From: Candidatus Pseudobacter hemicellulosilyticus
GTDB taxonomy: Bacteria; Bacteroidota; Bacteroidia; Chitinophagales; Chitinophagaceae
Assembly (NCBI GenBank): GCA_029202545.1
Contig: CP119311.1
Coordinates: 4,898,001-4,962,000 of the forward strand
Length of the DNA stretch: 64,000 nt
Direction of reading: 5' to 3'
Position numbers and translations under genes: made by a program
The notes under the pieces: generated by a model
Told to the model about the DNA's origin: nothing
Seen by the model: the letters and a program-made list of their open reading frames with translations, nothing else
The model's database searches: none
In this document: positions 36,001 through 45,020 of the stretch, in pieces
Position numbering within the stretch: the stretch's first letter is position 1
Layout: every line of letters begins with the position of its first letter

Positions 36001-37788
36001 TCACAAGCCGGACACCTGTAACCATTTTGCTGTACTGGTAGAGGCTGTATTAAATATTGCGTCTTCACCGCTCACATTATCCGTGATCGAAAAATTGACG
36101 AGCAGCTTTCCAGAATAAATATTCAGTTTGGAACGCGGGATAGCGATTTCCACTACATAGCCTTCATCCGTGTCGGAATCCTGCCCAATGGTTCCCTGGT
36201 AAGTTGCCTTCGTGTTAGCCTGTGGGTTTCCTGCAACCCAGCCGCCATTATAACCATTGGTAGACCTTAATCCATCGTGTGAAACGATGAACCGCCTGGC
36301 GCCATTGGTTAACAGATCGTTACTGGTAACAGGGCTGATCAGTAAAGTTGCAACGTCTGTGCTGGCAAGCTTTTCATCAAGGACCTCTATCAGAAAATAT
36401 ACGCTGTCGCTATTGGCAGCAGCCCTGAGTGTTGCCTGGGCCTGGGATTTTTCACCAACAAAGAGGGCCTCATCTGTATTGGCCCATTCCGAGCTGTTCC
36501 CGTTAACCTGAATGGTCTGGGAGGCTGCCTGAATACCATGGTTGAGGACGAATTTGGCAAGCTTGATCACGCCGCCGGAAGGATTGGGAAAGACGCCAAT
36601 GATCTGGTGACTGTTCTCCAATTCCAGGGATCCCCAATAGCCGCCTGTCATGGGCGTATAATCATCCCCAAACTGGCGGGCGGCTGTGTCCCCCATCTTC
36701 AGGTGAAACCCGGAGCTGCGATTATACGAAAGAACGGTTTCTCCGGACGGGAACTGTCTGAGGTAAGGAGCGGATCCCAGGAAAGCACCATCATTGCGGT
36801 CTGCCGGACCTTCCTGGTTCACGGCAAGATGTGTCCATTCGCCGTCTGTTCCGGAGTAACCAAAGGAGATGTAATAGCCATCCCCGGTATTTGCTTCCAT
36901 TGCTGCTGCCAGCTCATTTCTGTTATTGAGCTTTATAACAGAAGGCATCTGGTTGTTGAAGAAAGATACGCCGTTGTACGTATACAGCGTGCGCAATACA
37001 TAGTAAGGATCGGCGCCGAAGGCAGGCGTCCAGGTATTGCCATTGTCACTGGATTCTACCATTCCCGTGCCGGTATCCGTTCCTACAACCCCGGTCCTGT
37101 CGCTATCGGTAAAATAGCAGTGGATCTCACCGGAGGGCAACTGCAGCAGGTACGATTCCCAGTTGACTCCCTGATAGATCTGTATAGCAGCACTCCAGGT
37201 AACGCCATTATCAGTGCTTCGCCGCAGCGCAATGCCGGCATCGAGCGGCTTTTGCCTGTACCCGGAATTGGCCCGGTAGGAAGCTACCGCAATAATATCT
37301 CCATTGGCAAGCACAAGAGCGTCACCATTCGAGAACCTGCGCTCATTTGCCAGTCCATCCTGGTCAATAATAGCGTAGCTTTTGAAGAGCTCATTTTTGG
37401 GCGTAAATGTTCTTGCATCAGGGCTGGTAGCGTACCGGACGCTGCCGCCTACCTGGTTATTGTGATAAAACAGGATGTAGCTGCCATTGGCCATTTTCTT
37501 TATGCGGGGATAGTTGGGGGCCGTCACGCCCAGGGAAGTCTGGCCTAAAGAAACGTAAGTCCGGTAGTTCATTTTCAGGGATGACCTGGAAGTAGATGCA
37601 GCATGGGAATTGATGCTTGTTATTCCCTGGTTAAGATCCTGGATAGGCGTGATCTGCAGCAACTGGGGACTTAATAGTTCCAGTCCGATCTCGCTTTCCG
37701 GAAAAGCACTTTTTTTACAAGCCCAAAACAGGCTGGATGCGGTGGCCAGCAGAACGCAGGTCCTGATGGCATTTTTTCTAAAATTCAT
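36001..37788 (-). CDS. Sialidase-like propeller lipoprotein with CBM9-like C-terminus
   Basis: A 595-aa predicted lipoprotein (C24 after SSLFWAC). Residues ~75-410 form a sialidase/exo-arabinanase-type six-bladed propeller with Asp boxes such as STDNGVTW and SSDNGNTW. Residues ~420-595 resemble a CBM9-like sugar-binding domain (IQVNGNSSEWANTDEALFVG, VYFLIEVLDEKL). Possible activities include sialidase or GH93 exo-arabinanase; I cannot identify the catalytic set by eye. The ATG at 37788 starts the leader; a longer frame opens at 37827. A palindrome sits just upstream (37817-37841). Confidence 0.75.
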   Translation of the reverse strand: MNFRKNAIRTCVLLATASSLFWACKKSAFPESEIGLELLSPQLLQITPIQDLNQGITSINSHAASTSRSSLKMNYRTYVSLGQTSLGVTAPNYPRIKKMANGSYILFYHNNQVGGSVRYATSPDARTFTPKNELFKSYAIIDQDGLANERRFSNGDALVLANGDIIAVASYRANSGYRQKPLDAGIALRRSTDNGVTWSAAIQIYQGVNWESYLLQLPSGEIHCYFTDSDRTGVVGTDTGTGMVESSDNGNTWTPAFGADPYYVLRTLYTYNGVSFFNNQMPSVIKLNNRNELAAAMEANTGDGYYISFGYSGTDGEWTHLAVNQEGPADRNDGAFLGSAPYLRQFPSGETVLSYNRSSGFHLKMGDTAARQFGDDYTPMTGGYWGSLELENSHQIIGVFPNPSGGVIKLAKFVLNHGIQAASQTIQVNGNSSEWANTDEALFVGEKSQAQATLRAAANSDSVYFLIEVLDEKLASTDVATLLISPVTSNDLLTNGARRFIVSHDGLRSTNGYNGGWVAGNPQANTKATYQGTIGQDSDTDEGYVVEIAIPRSKLNIYSGKLLVNFSITDNVSGEDAIFNTASTSTAKWLQVSGL

Positions 37789-38372
37789 TGACAAGGATTT
37801 TGATGTTATAAAAATAGTATCTCCCAATAGTAGGGAGATACGGGTTTCTGTTGCTATAGCAACGCCGCATCTTTCATCGCTGTAAAAGATCAGCCCACAG
37901 GCGTTGCCTGATCATTGTTGTACGGATAAAATTGAGGACTGAAGGGCAGGCGCTATCCAGCTGGCAAAAGCCAGTTCCGGCAACACTGCCTCTCGAAAAA
38001 ATCCTGATATCTGTAAAGGTCCGGGAGAGTTGATACGGTAGCCGCTTTGTTGCAGCTATACTCCGTTTGAAGCCTGCTGATTACCGTTAGAACGGTGTTT
38101 GCCAATGATACTTCTCTTTATAAAGAGGAGTTTAAACTTACTAAGAAATACAGTAATACAAAAACTGATTCTCATATATATTTTTTTGTACTAATAGAGA
38201 TGGGGGACACTCAATCCGGGAGGGAAAAAGCGACAGCACTCCGGGATGTTTAAACATGCAGTAAAAACTTCTTTAAAGTGCAGTGGCAAAATACCAGGGC
38301 ATATTAAAATCAGCTATTTTACAGGAATGCACATCCGACAATACTGGTATTCTCATAAATAGCCTCAGAGAT
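37789..38372. other. Divergent intergenic region between lipoprotein and esterase genes
   Basis: A 584-base stretch. It holds a 9-bp palindrome at 37817-37841 close to the minus-strand gene. An in-frame upstream extension of the esterase gene back to a GTG at 38283 is possible but not supported by any leader or domain. Confidence 0.55.
37817..37841. repeat. Palindrome upstream of the sialidase-like gene
   Basis: GTATCTCCC and GGGAGATAC are perfect inverted arms of 9 bp separated by 7 bases. They lie 29 bases upstream of the start codon at 37788 on the minus strand, a position suited to an operator or a 5' UTR hairpin. Confidence 0.55.
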
Positions 38373-39710
38373 ATGAATAATTCTGCCATGACAAAATTTA
38401 TTAAACTCTTTTCCTTACTCCTGCTACTTTCCTTATCCATGTGCGCTCAGGTAAAGAAGCATATCCTTCAATACACAACACCTGTAAAAAGTGCTGAATT
38501 CAGTGATACCTGTTGGGACGATCTGAAACCACTTGCTGAATCTATCGGCGAAAAGCGCATTGTTATGCTGGGCGAGCAGTTCCATGGAGATGGAGAGGCA
38601 ATGAAACTCAAATCAAGAATTGTACGTTTCCTGCACCAGCAAATGGGGTTTAAAGTACTACTATTTGAAAGCGATTATTTTTCCCTTAATCATGGATACG
38701 ATGCTTTCAAAAATGGCAGGATCTCTTTTGATAGTTTGTTATACCTGAGCGTGTTTTCTATCTGGACAGGTTGCCAACAAATGGATGAGCTTTTTCAATA
38801 TATCAAAGAAAGCACTACCACCGGGAATGAGCTGATAATAAATGGGATGGACAATAGAGGAATAAGCGGGTACGGCTTTCGTTATCTCCAACCTGCTATT
38901 GAAAGCTTTTTAAGATCCGCCCGGATTCCCTTTGTGAAAGCGTCTGAATATCCATATTTCCTATCCGTTCTACGTCAATCAGCCACGCTGATTTTTGGCA
39001 AGAACAAGGCAGCCATTGACAGTATGGTACAACTATTACCTATTGTAATAGACCAGGTATCTGAAAGGCCCGTCGCCCGGGACCACCTGAATAGCAGCTT
39101 TTACCTGAACGTGCTCAATGGCCTGTTGATCAATTACCAGTTGAGCTTGCATTATTTTTACGGGAACGAATATAAACTGCATCGGAAAGATCATCCCCTG
39201 CATGATTATCAGCTGGCTGAAAATTTGCAATGGCTGGTCACTAAAAAATTCCCTGCTGACAAGATCATTGTTTGGGCGCACAATGAACACATAGAAAAAG
39301 GGGAGATGCGCCCGCATCAATCCAGTGGCTATAACAGTATGGGATACTTATTTACCCGGAAGCCCGGGATGCTCCGGCAATCCTATATTCTTGGGGCTAC
39401 CTGTTATGAAGGAAGCGGAAAGATGGTTGGTCATCCAGAGGCGACAAAGACTACCCGACCTTCCAGAAACAGCATAGAAGCCTGGCTCCATGGAACAGGC
39501 AACCAGTATGCTTTTTCAGACCTTTCGCATTTAAACAGGATTGACAGCAGCGCCAGATTTATTATGAGAACCTATTTTAACACAGAATCCAACCAGGAAT
39601 GGACAAAATACTATGACGGGATCCTGTATAATAATTTTGCACACCCTTGCATAGAGAAGGCCCGAAACAAATTGAACGGTCAGCAGCTATCAGGCCAGGA
39701 TCCAGAATAA
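38373..39710 (+). CDS. Exported erythromycin-esterase-family protein
   Basis: A 445-aa protein, or 440 aa if the ATG at 38388 is used. It has a leader (MTKFIKLFSLLLLLSLSMCAQ) with a possible lipobox cysteine. Erythromycin esterase motifs are well kept: MLGEQFHGDGEAM (the GExxHG site), LLFESDYFSLNHGYDAF, NGMDNRG, and IIVWAHNEHIEKG. The catalytic histidine and glutamate positions of Ere enzymes therefore appear present, unlike in the paralogue at 34745. True substrate is unknown. The gene runs toward tRNA-Pro. Confidence 0.8.
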   Translation: MNNSAMTKFIKLFSLLLLLSLSMCAQVKKHILQYTTPVKSAEFSDTCWDDLKPLAESIGEKRIVMLGEQFHGDGEAMKLKSRIVRFLHQQMGFKVLLFESDYFSLNHGYDAFKNGRISFDSLLYLSVFSIWTGCQQMDELFQYIKESTTTGNELIINGMDNRGISGYGFRYLQPAIESFLRSARIPFVKASEYPYFLSVLRQSATLIFGKNKAAIDSMVQLLPIVIDQVSERPVARDHLNSSFYLNVLNGLLINYQLSLHYFYGNEYKLHRKDHPLHDYQLAENLQWLVTKKFPADKIIVWAHNEHIEKGEMRPHQSSGYNSMGYLFTRKPGMLRQSYILGATCYEGSGKMVGHPEATKTTRPSRNSIEAWLHGTGNQYAFSDLSHLNRIDSSARFIMRTYFNTESNQEWTKYYDGILYNNFAHPCIEKARNKLNGQQLSGQDPE

Positions 39711-39822
39711 GAGTTGGACTATGGCTGACCTCCGGTAAGCCTGTTGGGTCCTGCCAGAATACAGTATTACCCGCAAATCCCTGATTTTTATCCTAAAAAG
39801 CTGGTTAATATGCTTTTTACGG

Positions 39823-39830
39823 TATCTTTG
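39823..39830 (+). promoter_or_regulatory. -7 promoter element of tRNA-Pro
   Basis: TATCTTTG fits TAnnTTTG and lies 21 bases before the mature tRNA start, a normal distance for a tRNA promoter with a short leader. Confidence 0.6.
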
Positions 39831-39850
39831 CTGCCCAAAATACCGGAATT

Positions 39851-39924
39851 CGGGTAGTAGCGCAGCCCGGTAGCGCACTACGTTCGGGACGTAGGGGTCG
39901 CTGGTTCGAATCCAGTCTACCCGA
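39851..39924 (+). tRNA. tRNA-Pro (anticodon CGG)
   Basis: A 74-nt cloverleaf: acceptor arms CGGGTAG / CTACCCG, D-arm with AGCGCAGCCCGGTAGCGCA, anticodon stem CTACG / CGTAG enclosing loop TTCGGGA (anticodon CGG), and T-arm CTGG TTCGAAT CCAG. The CCA end is not encoded. The CGG anticodon reads CCG proline codons. Confidence 0.95.
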
Positions 39925-39932
39925 CAAGTAAT

Positions 39933-39972
39933 CAAAAGAGCCTTCAAATCCAATGACTTGAAGGCTCTTTTG
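39933..39972. terminator. Terminator after tRNA-Pro
   Basis: A perfect 15-bp stem (arms 39933-39947 and 39958-39972) with a 10-base loop begins 8 bases after the tRNA. The A-rich and T-rich stem ends would allow termination in both directions. Confidence 0.85.
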
Positions 39973-40165
39973 GGTTAGAAATATCTTGCAACGCTCATGA
40001 GAGAAATGAGTCCGGTCCGTTGACCATTCATATATACAAGGGATCCAGCAACCTGGCCATTCATAAAAAAATCTTATTAACTCGTTCCAGCCAATTCAGA
40101 TATTTTTTACATTCTTCCGGATATTTTGTATTTTTTCCAATGTTAATAATCTCCAATTTCATTAA

Positions 40166-40687
40166 ATGACAACGATAGAATATCTTGAAAAGCAATATTC
40201 CCATGCCTTTGATATGATAAAGTTTGGTGAAACAAAAAATGCTACGTTGATTGCATTTAATGGAGCAATAGTTATCGGAATGGCAAAGGTAGCGAATGAC
40301 ACTTCGTTGCTCATTTTAAAGTATTTTTTATGCTACGTTGCTGCAATGTGTATCATTTCGATATTCGTTGGATTTTCCAGTCTTATAGCAAAAATAAAAG
40401 ATTCTCCCGGCAATATTTCCTTGCATAAAAATGACAACATGTTATTCTTCGCAACTCTTGCTCATATGACACATGAGGAGTTGATTGAGAAAATAAATAA
40501 TAAGTATGGGTGTGAAAGCATAAATACGAAACACGAATATGATTTAGCCCGGCAGGTCATTATTACCAGTCAAATAGCTGCGAGAAAATTTAAGTTATTT
40601 AATATAGCCATTGCATTTACATTTTGTGGCTTATTAACCCCGTTGAGTCTAATAGTTTATAAGGCATTTATGGATCATGATAAATAG
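40166..40687 (+). CDS. Pycsar-effector-like (PycTM/DUF5706-type) membrane protein
   Basis: A 173-aa protein with two N-terminal helices (about 27-42 and 50-72), a soluble middle, and one C-terminal helix (about 145-168). The pattern FGETKNATLIAFNGA (20-34), LFFATLAHMTHEELIEKI, a hydrophilic stretch, then QVIITSQIAARKFKLFNIAIAF follows the layout of the PycTM family. These are membrane effectors activated by cyclic pyrimidines in Pycsar phage defence. No pyrimidine cyclase is found next to it, so it would be an orphan. The match is by eye and needs a profile search. Confidence 0.5.
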   Translation: MTTIEYLEKQYSHAFDMIKFGETKNATLIAFNGAIVIGMAKVANDTSLLILKYFLCYVAAMCIISIFVGFSSLIAKIKDSPGNISLHKNDNMLFFATLAHMTHEELIEKINNKYGCESINTKHEYDLARQVIITSQIAARKFKLFNIAIAFTFCGLLTPLSLIVYKAFMDHDK

Positions 40688-41007
40688 TTTAAGCGAATAA
40701 AGCAATATAGCAGGATATTTGATGGTCAGCATGTTTAAGTCCCTGAATTTCACCAAATCTTCAAGAAGCCAGTTCTACAATTGTCCATCTTTCCCGACAA
40801 AAACACTTACGGCCTGAACGACAAGAGACAAAATCTAAAAGGGCTTAGATAATAACTACAAAGCTCCCCTGGCCGGAAATAAGAGTAGCTTACAACAACA
40901 ATGCCTACCCGTTAAAACACTTTATACGCTTAGGTGAACGATATGGGTGAAAACACGGTTTGAGATTCCTTTCGGGATTTTAATCTTTGCCGGACAAATA
41001 CTAAATT
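40688..41007. other. Intergenic region
   Basis: 320 bases with no supported frame, hairpin or repeat. It probably includes the promoter of the following four-gene cluster; a TTTAATCTTTG stretch at about 40978-40988 approximates a -7 box. Confidence 0.5.
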
Positions 41008-41514
41008 ATGGCAAAGAAGGTAAAAGTTACCGCAAAATCGGCAAGCAAAGCTGCAACTCCAGCCCATAAAAAAGCAAAGCATTCAGTCCTGAAATCAAAA
41101 TCAGTCAGCCACAAAAAAGCTGTGACTGAGATCAACAAAATGCTTACTGACGCATTCTGGATCAACCGCACGCTGGGCAATACGATGGACCAAATTGCCG
41201 GTGTAGATCCATTCGTATTTGTCATTACCATTGAAGTGAATCCTGCTATTACTATTGTAATTGTTAATGTGAATGGTGTACGTGCAAAACAAGAAGACTT
41301 CAAAGTGGAAGACGGAAAAATCACCTGCACCGTTAAGGCAATGGTCTCTACCCTTGATTTTTTGCTGATCATTGAGGCTACGGGTGAACCTGAAACAGAA
41401 ACCAGTTTTAACCTTACTTGTGACGGGCAAAAGGTTTTTTCAAGCGATAAAAAGATCAGGATCACAGGAACAGGAAAAGGGTCATTCAGTGAGCAAAATG
41501 TTCCATTACCCTAA
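41008..41514 (+). CDS. Hypothetical protein with Lys/Ala-rich N-terminus
   Basis: A 168-aa soluble protein. Residues 1-40 are basic and low-complexity (AKKVKVTAKSASKAATPAHK), histone-tail-like, and the rest is predicted beta-rich (NPAITIVIVNVNGV, FLLIIEATGEPE). I do not recognise the family. It is the first of four genes on the same strand (gaps of 10, 31 and 3 bases), so it probably belongs to one operon of unknown role. Confidence 0.7.
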   Translation: MAKKVKVTAKSASKAATPAHKKAKHSVLKSKSVSHKKAVTEINKMLTDAFWINRTLGNTMDQIAGVDPFVFVITIEVNPAITIVIVNVNGVRAKQEDFKVEDGKITCTVKAMVSTLDFLLIIEATGEPETETSFNLTCDGQKVFSSDKKIRITGTGKGSFSEQNVPLP

Positions 41515-41524
41515 AATAACCCAT

Positions 41525-42883
41525 ATGAAAAAAATATTCTCATTTTTAGCAGGCTTATTGATCACTACCAACGCAATATCCCAATGGCTCTCTCAAAGCG
41601 CCGAAGGAAAGGGGACGGTATTGTCCAAAGGCGCCACTGTTTCGTTGGATGTAGCAAAAACAGATATTTCTTTCTCTTTGAATAACCTGAACCGACCGGT
41701 ATGGGTTCAGGGCGATAGTGCGGTTCATCGCTTCTTTTTTGGAGCCGCACTTAGCGCAAAGAATGAGGAAGGAATAGGTAATCTATTCTCTAAGGGTGAT
41801 TTTGTTCCTTCTTCAAGGCTTACAGGCTTTTGGGGCGTCAAGCTTTTGGACAATCAGCCTAACTTCAGAAAAGAGGAAGAGAGGTTGAATGCAGTTTTGC
41901 AAGACCTTACTAATCGCCAGGTTGTTGATTTCCAAATCAGAACAGCATCATTGATCCGGCTTGAGGTAGAGGAGCGAGACAACCTGGCGAAAAATATCAG
42001 GGATAAGATTTCTTCGGATTGGATCGAAGAAGTCAAGACATCTGTTGCGGCGAAATTCATCGCCTACCTTAAAAAATACCAGCAAAACAACGCTTTTGTA
42101 GCACAAAATGTAGATGTCGCTAATATTATCGCAGATGTGATCGCAGGTATTAAAGCAATGGTAAAAGAATTTGATATTGAACAGAACAAGCTCAGGAAAG
42201 AGCTAGAGGCTCATTATAAAGGTTTTGTGGAAAGCAATCAGACTAATCTTTCAGTATTCACATTCGGAGGAATAGATGCGTCCAGCTTCAAAAGAGTGGA
42301 TAGTATCCATACTACTGACCTTCCCGCCAGTTTCAGCAAAGAAGAGTTCCGTGGTGGTATCTGGGGAATCGGGCTAAACTATCAGACTAACAGGCTTAAG
42401 ATAGGGTTTACCTATGCGTATCGAAAGACGAATAATTTTTCTCTGCTTGATAAAACCGATTATACACTTACCAGCATGTACACTTCGGGGGGACAAGAAT
42501 TAAAACAATCTAAAGAGATTACAGCTTATACAGGCAAATACGGAAAAGTTGAAGTGAATGAACTGAATCTGGATGTCCTATATACCATCGGACTTGGTAA
42601 AGGCGCTGATACGTATGCAATGCTCAATGCATATCTCCGCTCCAACATGTTCTCACGCGATGAAGAATTACTTCCCGGCAGTTTCAATATAGGGGTAGCC
42701 AGTTACTTTTTTACGCGCAAATCAAAATTCCTCGGAGGCCTTTATGTAGAATTGCCGGATGTTGATGATTCTTATGAAAAATCAAAACCGGATGACAAAC
42801 AGAATATCCGCCCTGCTATCCGGAGACTGACATTTGGTATCGTAGGAAAGTTCTCCATCAATTCCCTTATTTCCTGGCAATGA
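41525..42883 (+). CDS. Exported protein with coiled-coil and barrel-like C-terminus
   Basis: A 452-aa protein with a signal peptide (MKKIFSFLAGLLITTNAISQ). Residues ~120-240 are charged and helical, probably coiled coil. From about 275 there are alternating amphipathic strands (GIGLNYQTNRLKIGFTYAYR, LNLDVLYTIGLGKGADTYAM, FGIVGKFSI) suggesting an outer-membrane beta-barrel or barrel-like domain. The ATG at 41525 is preferred; an in-frame start at 41372 would overlap the upstream gene by 143 bases. The family is not recognised. Confidence 0.7.
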   Translation: MKKIFSFLAGLLITTNAISQWLSQSAEGKGTVLSKGATVSLDVAKTDISFSLNNLNRPVWVQGDSAVHRFFFGAALSAKNEEGIGNLFSKGDFVPSSRLTGFWGVKLLDNQPNFRKEEERLNAVLQDLTNRQVVDFQIRTASLIRLEVEERDNLAKNIRDKISSDWIEEVKTSVAAKFIAYLKKYQQNNAFVAQNVDVANIIADVIAGIKAMVKEFDIEQNKLRKELEAHYKGFVESNQTNLSVFTFGGIDASSFKRVDSIHTTDLPASFSKEEFRGGIWGIGLNYQTNRLKIGFTYAYRKTNNFSLLDKTDYTLTSMYTSGGQELKQSKEITAYTGKYGKVEVNELNLDVLYTIGLGKGADTYAMLNAYLRSNMFSRDEELLPGSFNIGVASYFFTRKSKFLGGLYVELPDVDDSYEKSKPDDKQNIRPAIRRLTFGIVGKFSINSLISWQ

Positions 42884-42914
42884 TCGTTCTCCAATAACCA
42901 TCTAAACACTTTTT

Positions 42915-43235
42915 ATGCCACATGTTAAATGTATTGAACCTTCATGTCCACATTACATTACGGACCCCTGCGTGAAACTGGAAGGGCTGTTCTTGATCAG
43001 AACCGACTTATTTGTACAGCTGGAAATGGATCCGGATAATCTCAGTATCCAGCGAAAGCTTGACCAATTGGATGAGTTGATGGATTCCCAGTTGGGCTTG
43101 AATCAGGAAAAAATCTCTTTCCTGAACGCCAGTAAAACCAGCAAAGGAACAGTAAAGAAAACGGGAGCACTCTTATTTACACTTACCTGCCTGCTCGGAC
43201 ATAGAAATCAATATTCAATAACCTGTGAACCTTAA
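42915..43235 (+). CDS. Small cysteine-containing hypothetical protein
   Basis: A 106-aa protein that opens with a possible metal-binding pattern, CIEPSCPHYITDPC (C5, C10, C18, with a histidine between). The middle is helical and charged, and no membrane helix or leader is seen. It ends 3 bases before the membrane protein gene at 43239, so the two are coupled. Function unknown. Confidence 0.65.
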   Translation: MPHVKCIEPSCPHYITDPCVKLEGLFLIRTDLFVQLEMDPDNLSIQRKLDQLDELMDSQLGLNQEKISFLNASKTSKGTVKKTGALLFTLTCLLGHRNQYSITCEP

Positions 43236-43238
43236 ACC

Positions 43239-44039
43239 ATGCCAGCAGAAGGAAAACTTGAAATAAATGACCCATTTTGGCTAAATCTGGGAGCAGAGGT
43301 CGTCTATAATTCATCCGAAGCCAGGAGGAAGGCCGTAGAAAGGCTTCAGGCTGCTATCGTTTGGGTCTTTGGCGTTTACTCTTCGCTTACAATTGGAACA
43401 ATCGTTTTCGGCGAAAAAAAAGATTTGGATAACAATGCATTGCTATTGTTTGGTAGTGCCTTTTTCTTTTTAATCATAGCCTACTGGACAGCCTCACTGG
43501 CATCGTTCCCCAGCCCGGAAAAGTTTTATGGACAGGCAGTGGAATCTATCAGGGACGCTTATTTGGTTGCAGCTAAAAAAGGCAAACGACTTTTCTATGT
43601 ATCGATCCTTTTATGTACAATTGGCGTGATTTTATACAGCCTCACCATTTTTTACCAGTTTGGAATCAGGTTCTTTTCTAAAAAAAATGAAAAGACTGTT
43701 GCCCCAATCGTGCAATCCCCGGAGATGATGATCAAAAAGTTAGGAGAAGGGAATTATGCAGTTCATATCCGTTCTAAAAAGGATGCATGGATTATGGTGA
43801 GTGTCATACGTGACTCTGCTAAAGATAATAAGCTCTATTCAGACCTGGTCGATTTTTCTGTACAGGGCAAAACGCAGCAAAATCTTTGGCTGTATATTGA
43901 TTCAACAGCCAATTTTTCATACAACTTTTTTTTACCGCAGAACCCGGATCATACATATTATCTCTGCGTTAACAGAACTGACACTCTTTTTAAAGAAGGC
44001 GAATTGCATACTTTCCGGAAGAAGACAAAACTGAACTGA
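43239..44039 (+). CDS. Three-helix membrane protein with C-terminal beta domain
   Basis: A 266-aa protein with three predicted membrane helices: about 38-58 (AAIVWVFGVYSSLTIGTIVF), 68-90 (LLLFGSAFFFLIIAYW), and 126-147 (FYVSILLCTIGVILYSLTIFY). The last ~100 residues are a soluble beta-rich domain (MMIKKLGEGNYAVHIRSK, WIMVSVIRDS). No family is recognised. It is the last gene of the cluster that starts at 41008. Confidence 0.7.
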   Translation: MPAEGKLEINDPFWLNLGAEVVYNSSEARRKAVERLQAAIVWVFGVYSSLTIGTIVFGEKKDLDNNALLLFGSAFFFLIIAYWTASLASFPSPEKFYGQAVESIRDAYLVAAKKGKRLFYVSILLCTIGVILYSLTIFYQFGIRFFSKKNEKTVAPIVQSPEMMIKKLGEGNYAVHIRSKKDAWIMVSVIRDSAKDNKLYSDLVDFSVQGKTQQNLWLYIDSTANFSYNFFLPQNPDHTYYLCVNRTDTLFKEGELHTFRKKTKLN

Positions 44040-44226
44040 CACCCACCCATCAACTGATTATCGTCCGCCGGACCGGACCTACTTATTGTAAGCGTTACTA
44101 TAACTGCGATAAGACAAAAGGCCCCGTGTGGCCAGATGGCGAAGGCTGATGATACAAACATAGCATGAACCATATACACCATTGCAATTGCATGCCGAGA
44201 TAATCCGAACCCCAAAATTCAATAAA

Positions 44227-44799
44227 TCATGGTTTATAGCTTATTGTTTCCCCGTCATAACCAACCTCGTACTTGCCGCCGTTCCAGTCAGTTAGCGCAA
44301 TGTAGTTGTCGTACATTTTAAAAGGATCTCCTTCATAAAGACAAACAAAAATGTCTGCTCCACTATAGCTCCAAAGCAAATTTCCACTTTTGTCAATTCT
44401 TGTAATGGATGTTTCCCCATGTATAATATAGGAATTCTGATACCTGTGTATTGAAAAGCAAGTGGCCCAATCAGCTTCTTTCATCCAATTAAGATTGAGT
44501 TGAGGAAGTGTCAGACAAAAAATGGTATTGCAGCATCTGGTAATTAAATTATCGTCGTCTATCAGTGCAGAGTCGGACAGAATTGTAGTGGCGCCGGCAG
44601 AAGCAAGTAAAATTGAACTTGCATATTTTACATTATCCTGATAAACAATAATGGCGTGTTGTGAAACTGGTCTATAGATCTTGTCTTTTTCAGGCTGATA
44701 GATATAATCATAGGATGTAGGACTATCGGATTCCTCGGTGAATGAAGGATCATCAAATACTTTAATGGTGAACTCCTTATACTGCAGGGTGATTTTCAT
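44227..44799 (-). CDS. Hypothetical protein, beta-rich
   Basis: A 190-aa cytosolic protein with no leader. The C-terminal half reads like one or two propeller blades (ITRIDKSGNLLWSYSGADIF, YIALTDWNGGKYEVGYDGE). Standalone proteins of this build are sometimes immunity proteins of toxin systems, but no toxin gene is adjacent and the idea is speculative. It is convergent with the 43239 gene. Confidence 0.6.
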   Translation of the reverse strand: MKITLQYKEFTIKVFDDPSFTEESDSPTSYDYIYQPEKDKIYRPVSQHAIIVYQDNVKYASSILLASAGATTILSDSALIDDDNLITRCCNTIFCLTLPQLNLNWMKEADWATCFSIHRYQNSYIIHGETSITRIDKSGNLLWSYSGADIFVCLYEGDPFKMYDNYIALTDWNGGKYEVGYDGETISYKP

Positions 44800-45020
44800 T
44801 AATACAAATATAATTACTTCACTGTTTTTGCCGTCTGCCTAAAAAAATATTACCCAATCCATTAAAAGAGTTGAACAATTTCTATATTCAGCAGCGCGCA
44901 TTTTTTGCCGAATCCAAATGAATGATTATCCATGAAACAAGGTGAACAGGGTAGGAGCTTACACAGTTTCCACCCCAAACAGCACAGTTACCCATCAAAT
45001 CTACGCACTTACCGACCAAA

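Noticed and set aside
36538..37548. Plus-strand open frame (336 codons) opposite the sialidase-like gene
   Set aside because: The minus strand carries Asp boxes and a lipoprotein leader; the plus-strand frame shows no motif.
34745..39710. Calling the Ere-like genes macrolide resistance genes
   Set aside because: Family membership alone does not establish the substrate, and one copy has a changed active-site motif.
39690..39953. Minus-strand open frame across tRNA-Pro
   Set aside because: It reads through the tRNA gene and its terminator and has no protein-like features.
39851..41007. Possible attachment-site duplication of the tRNA-Pro 3' end
   Set aside because: I looked for a second copy of the T-arm/acceptor sequence downstream and found none by eye.
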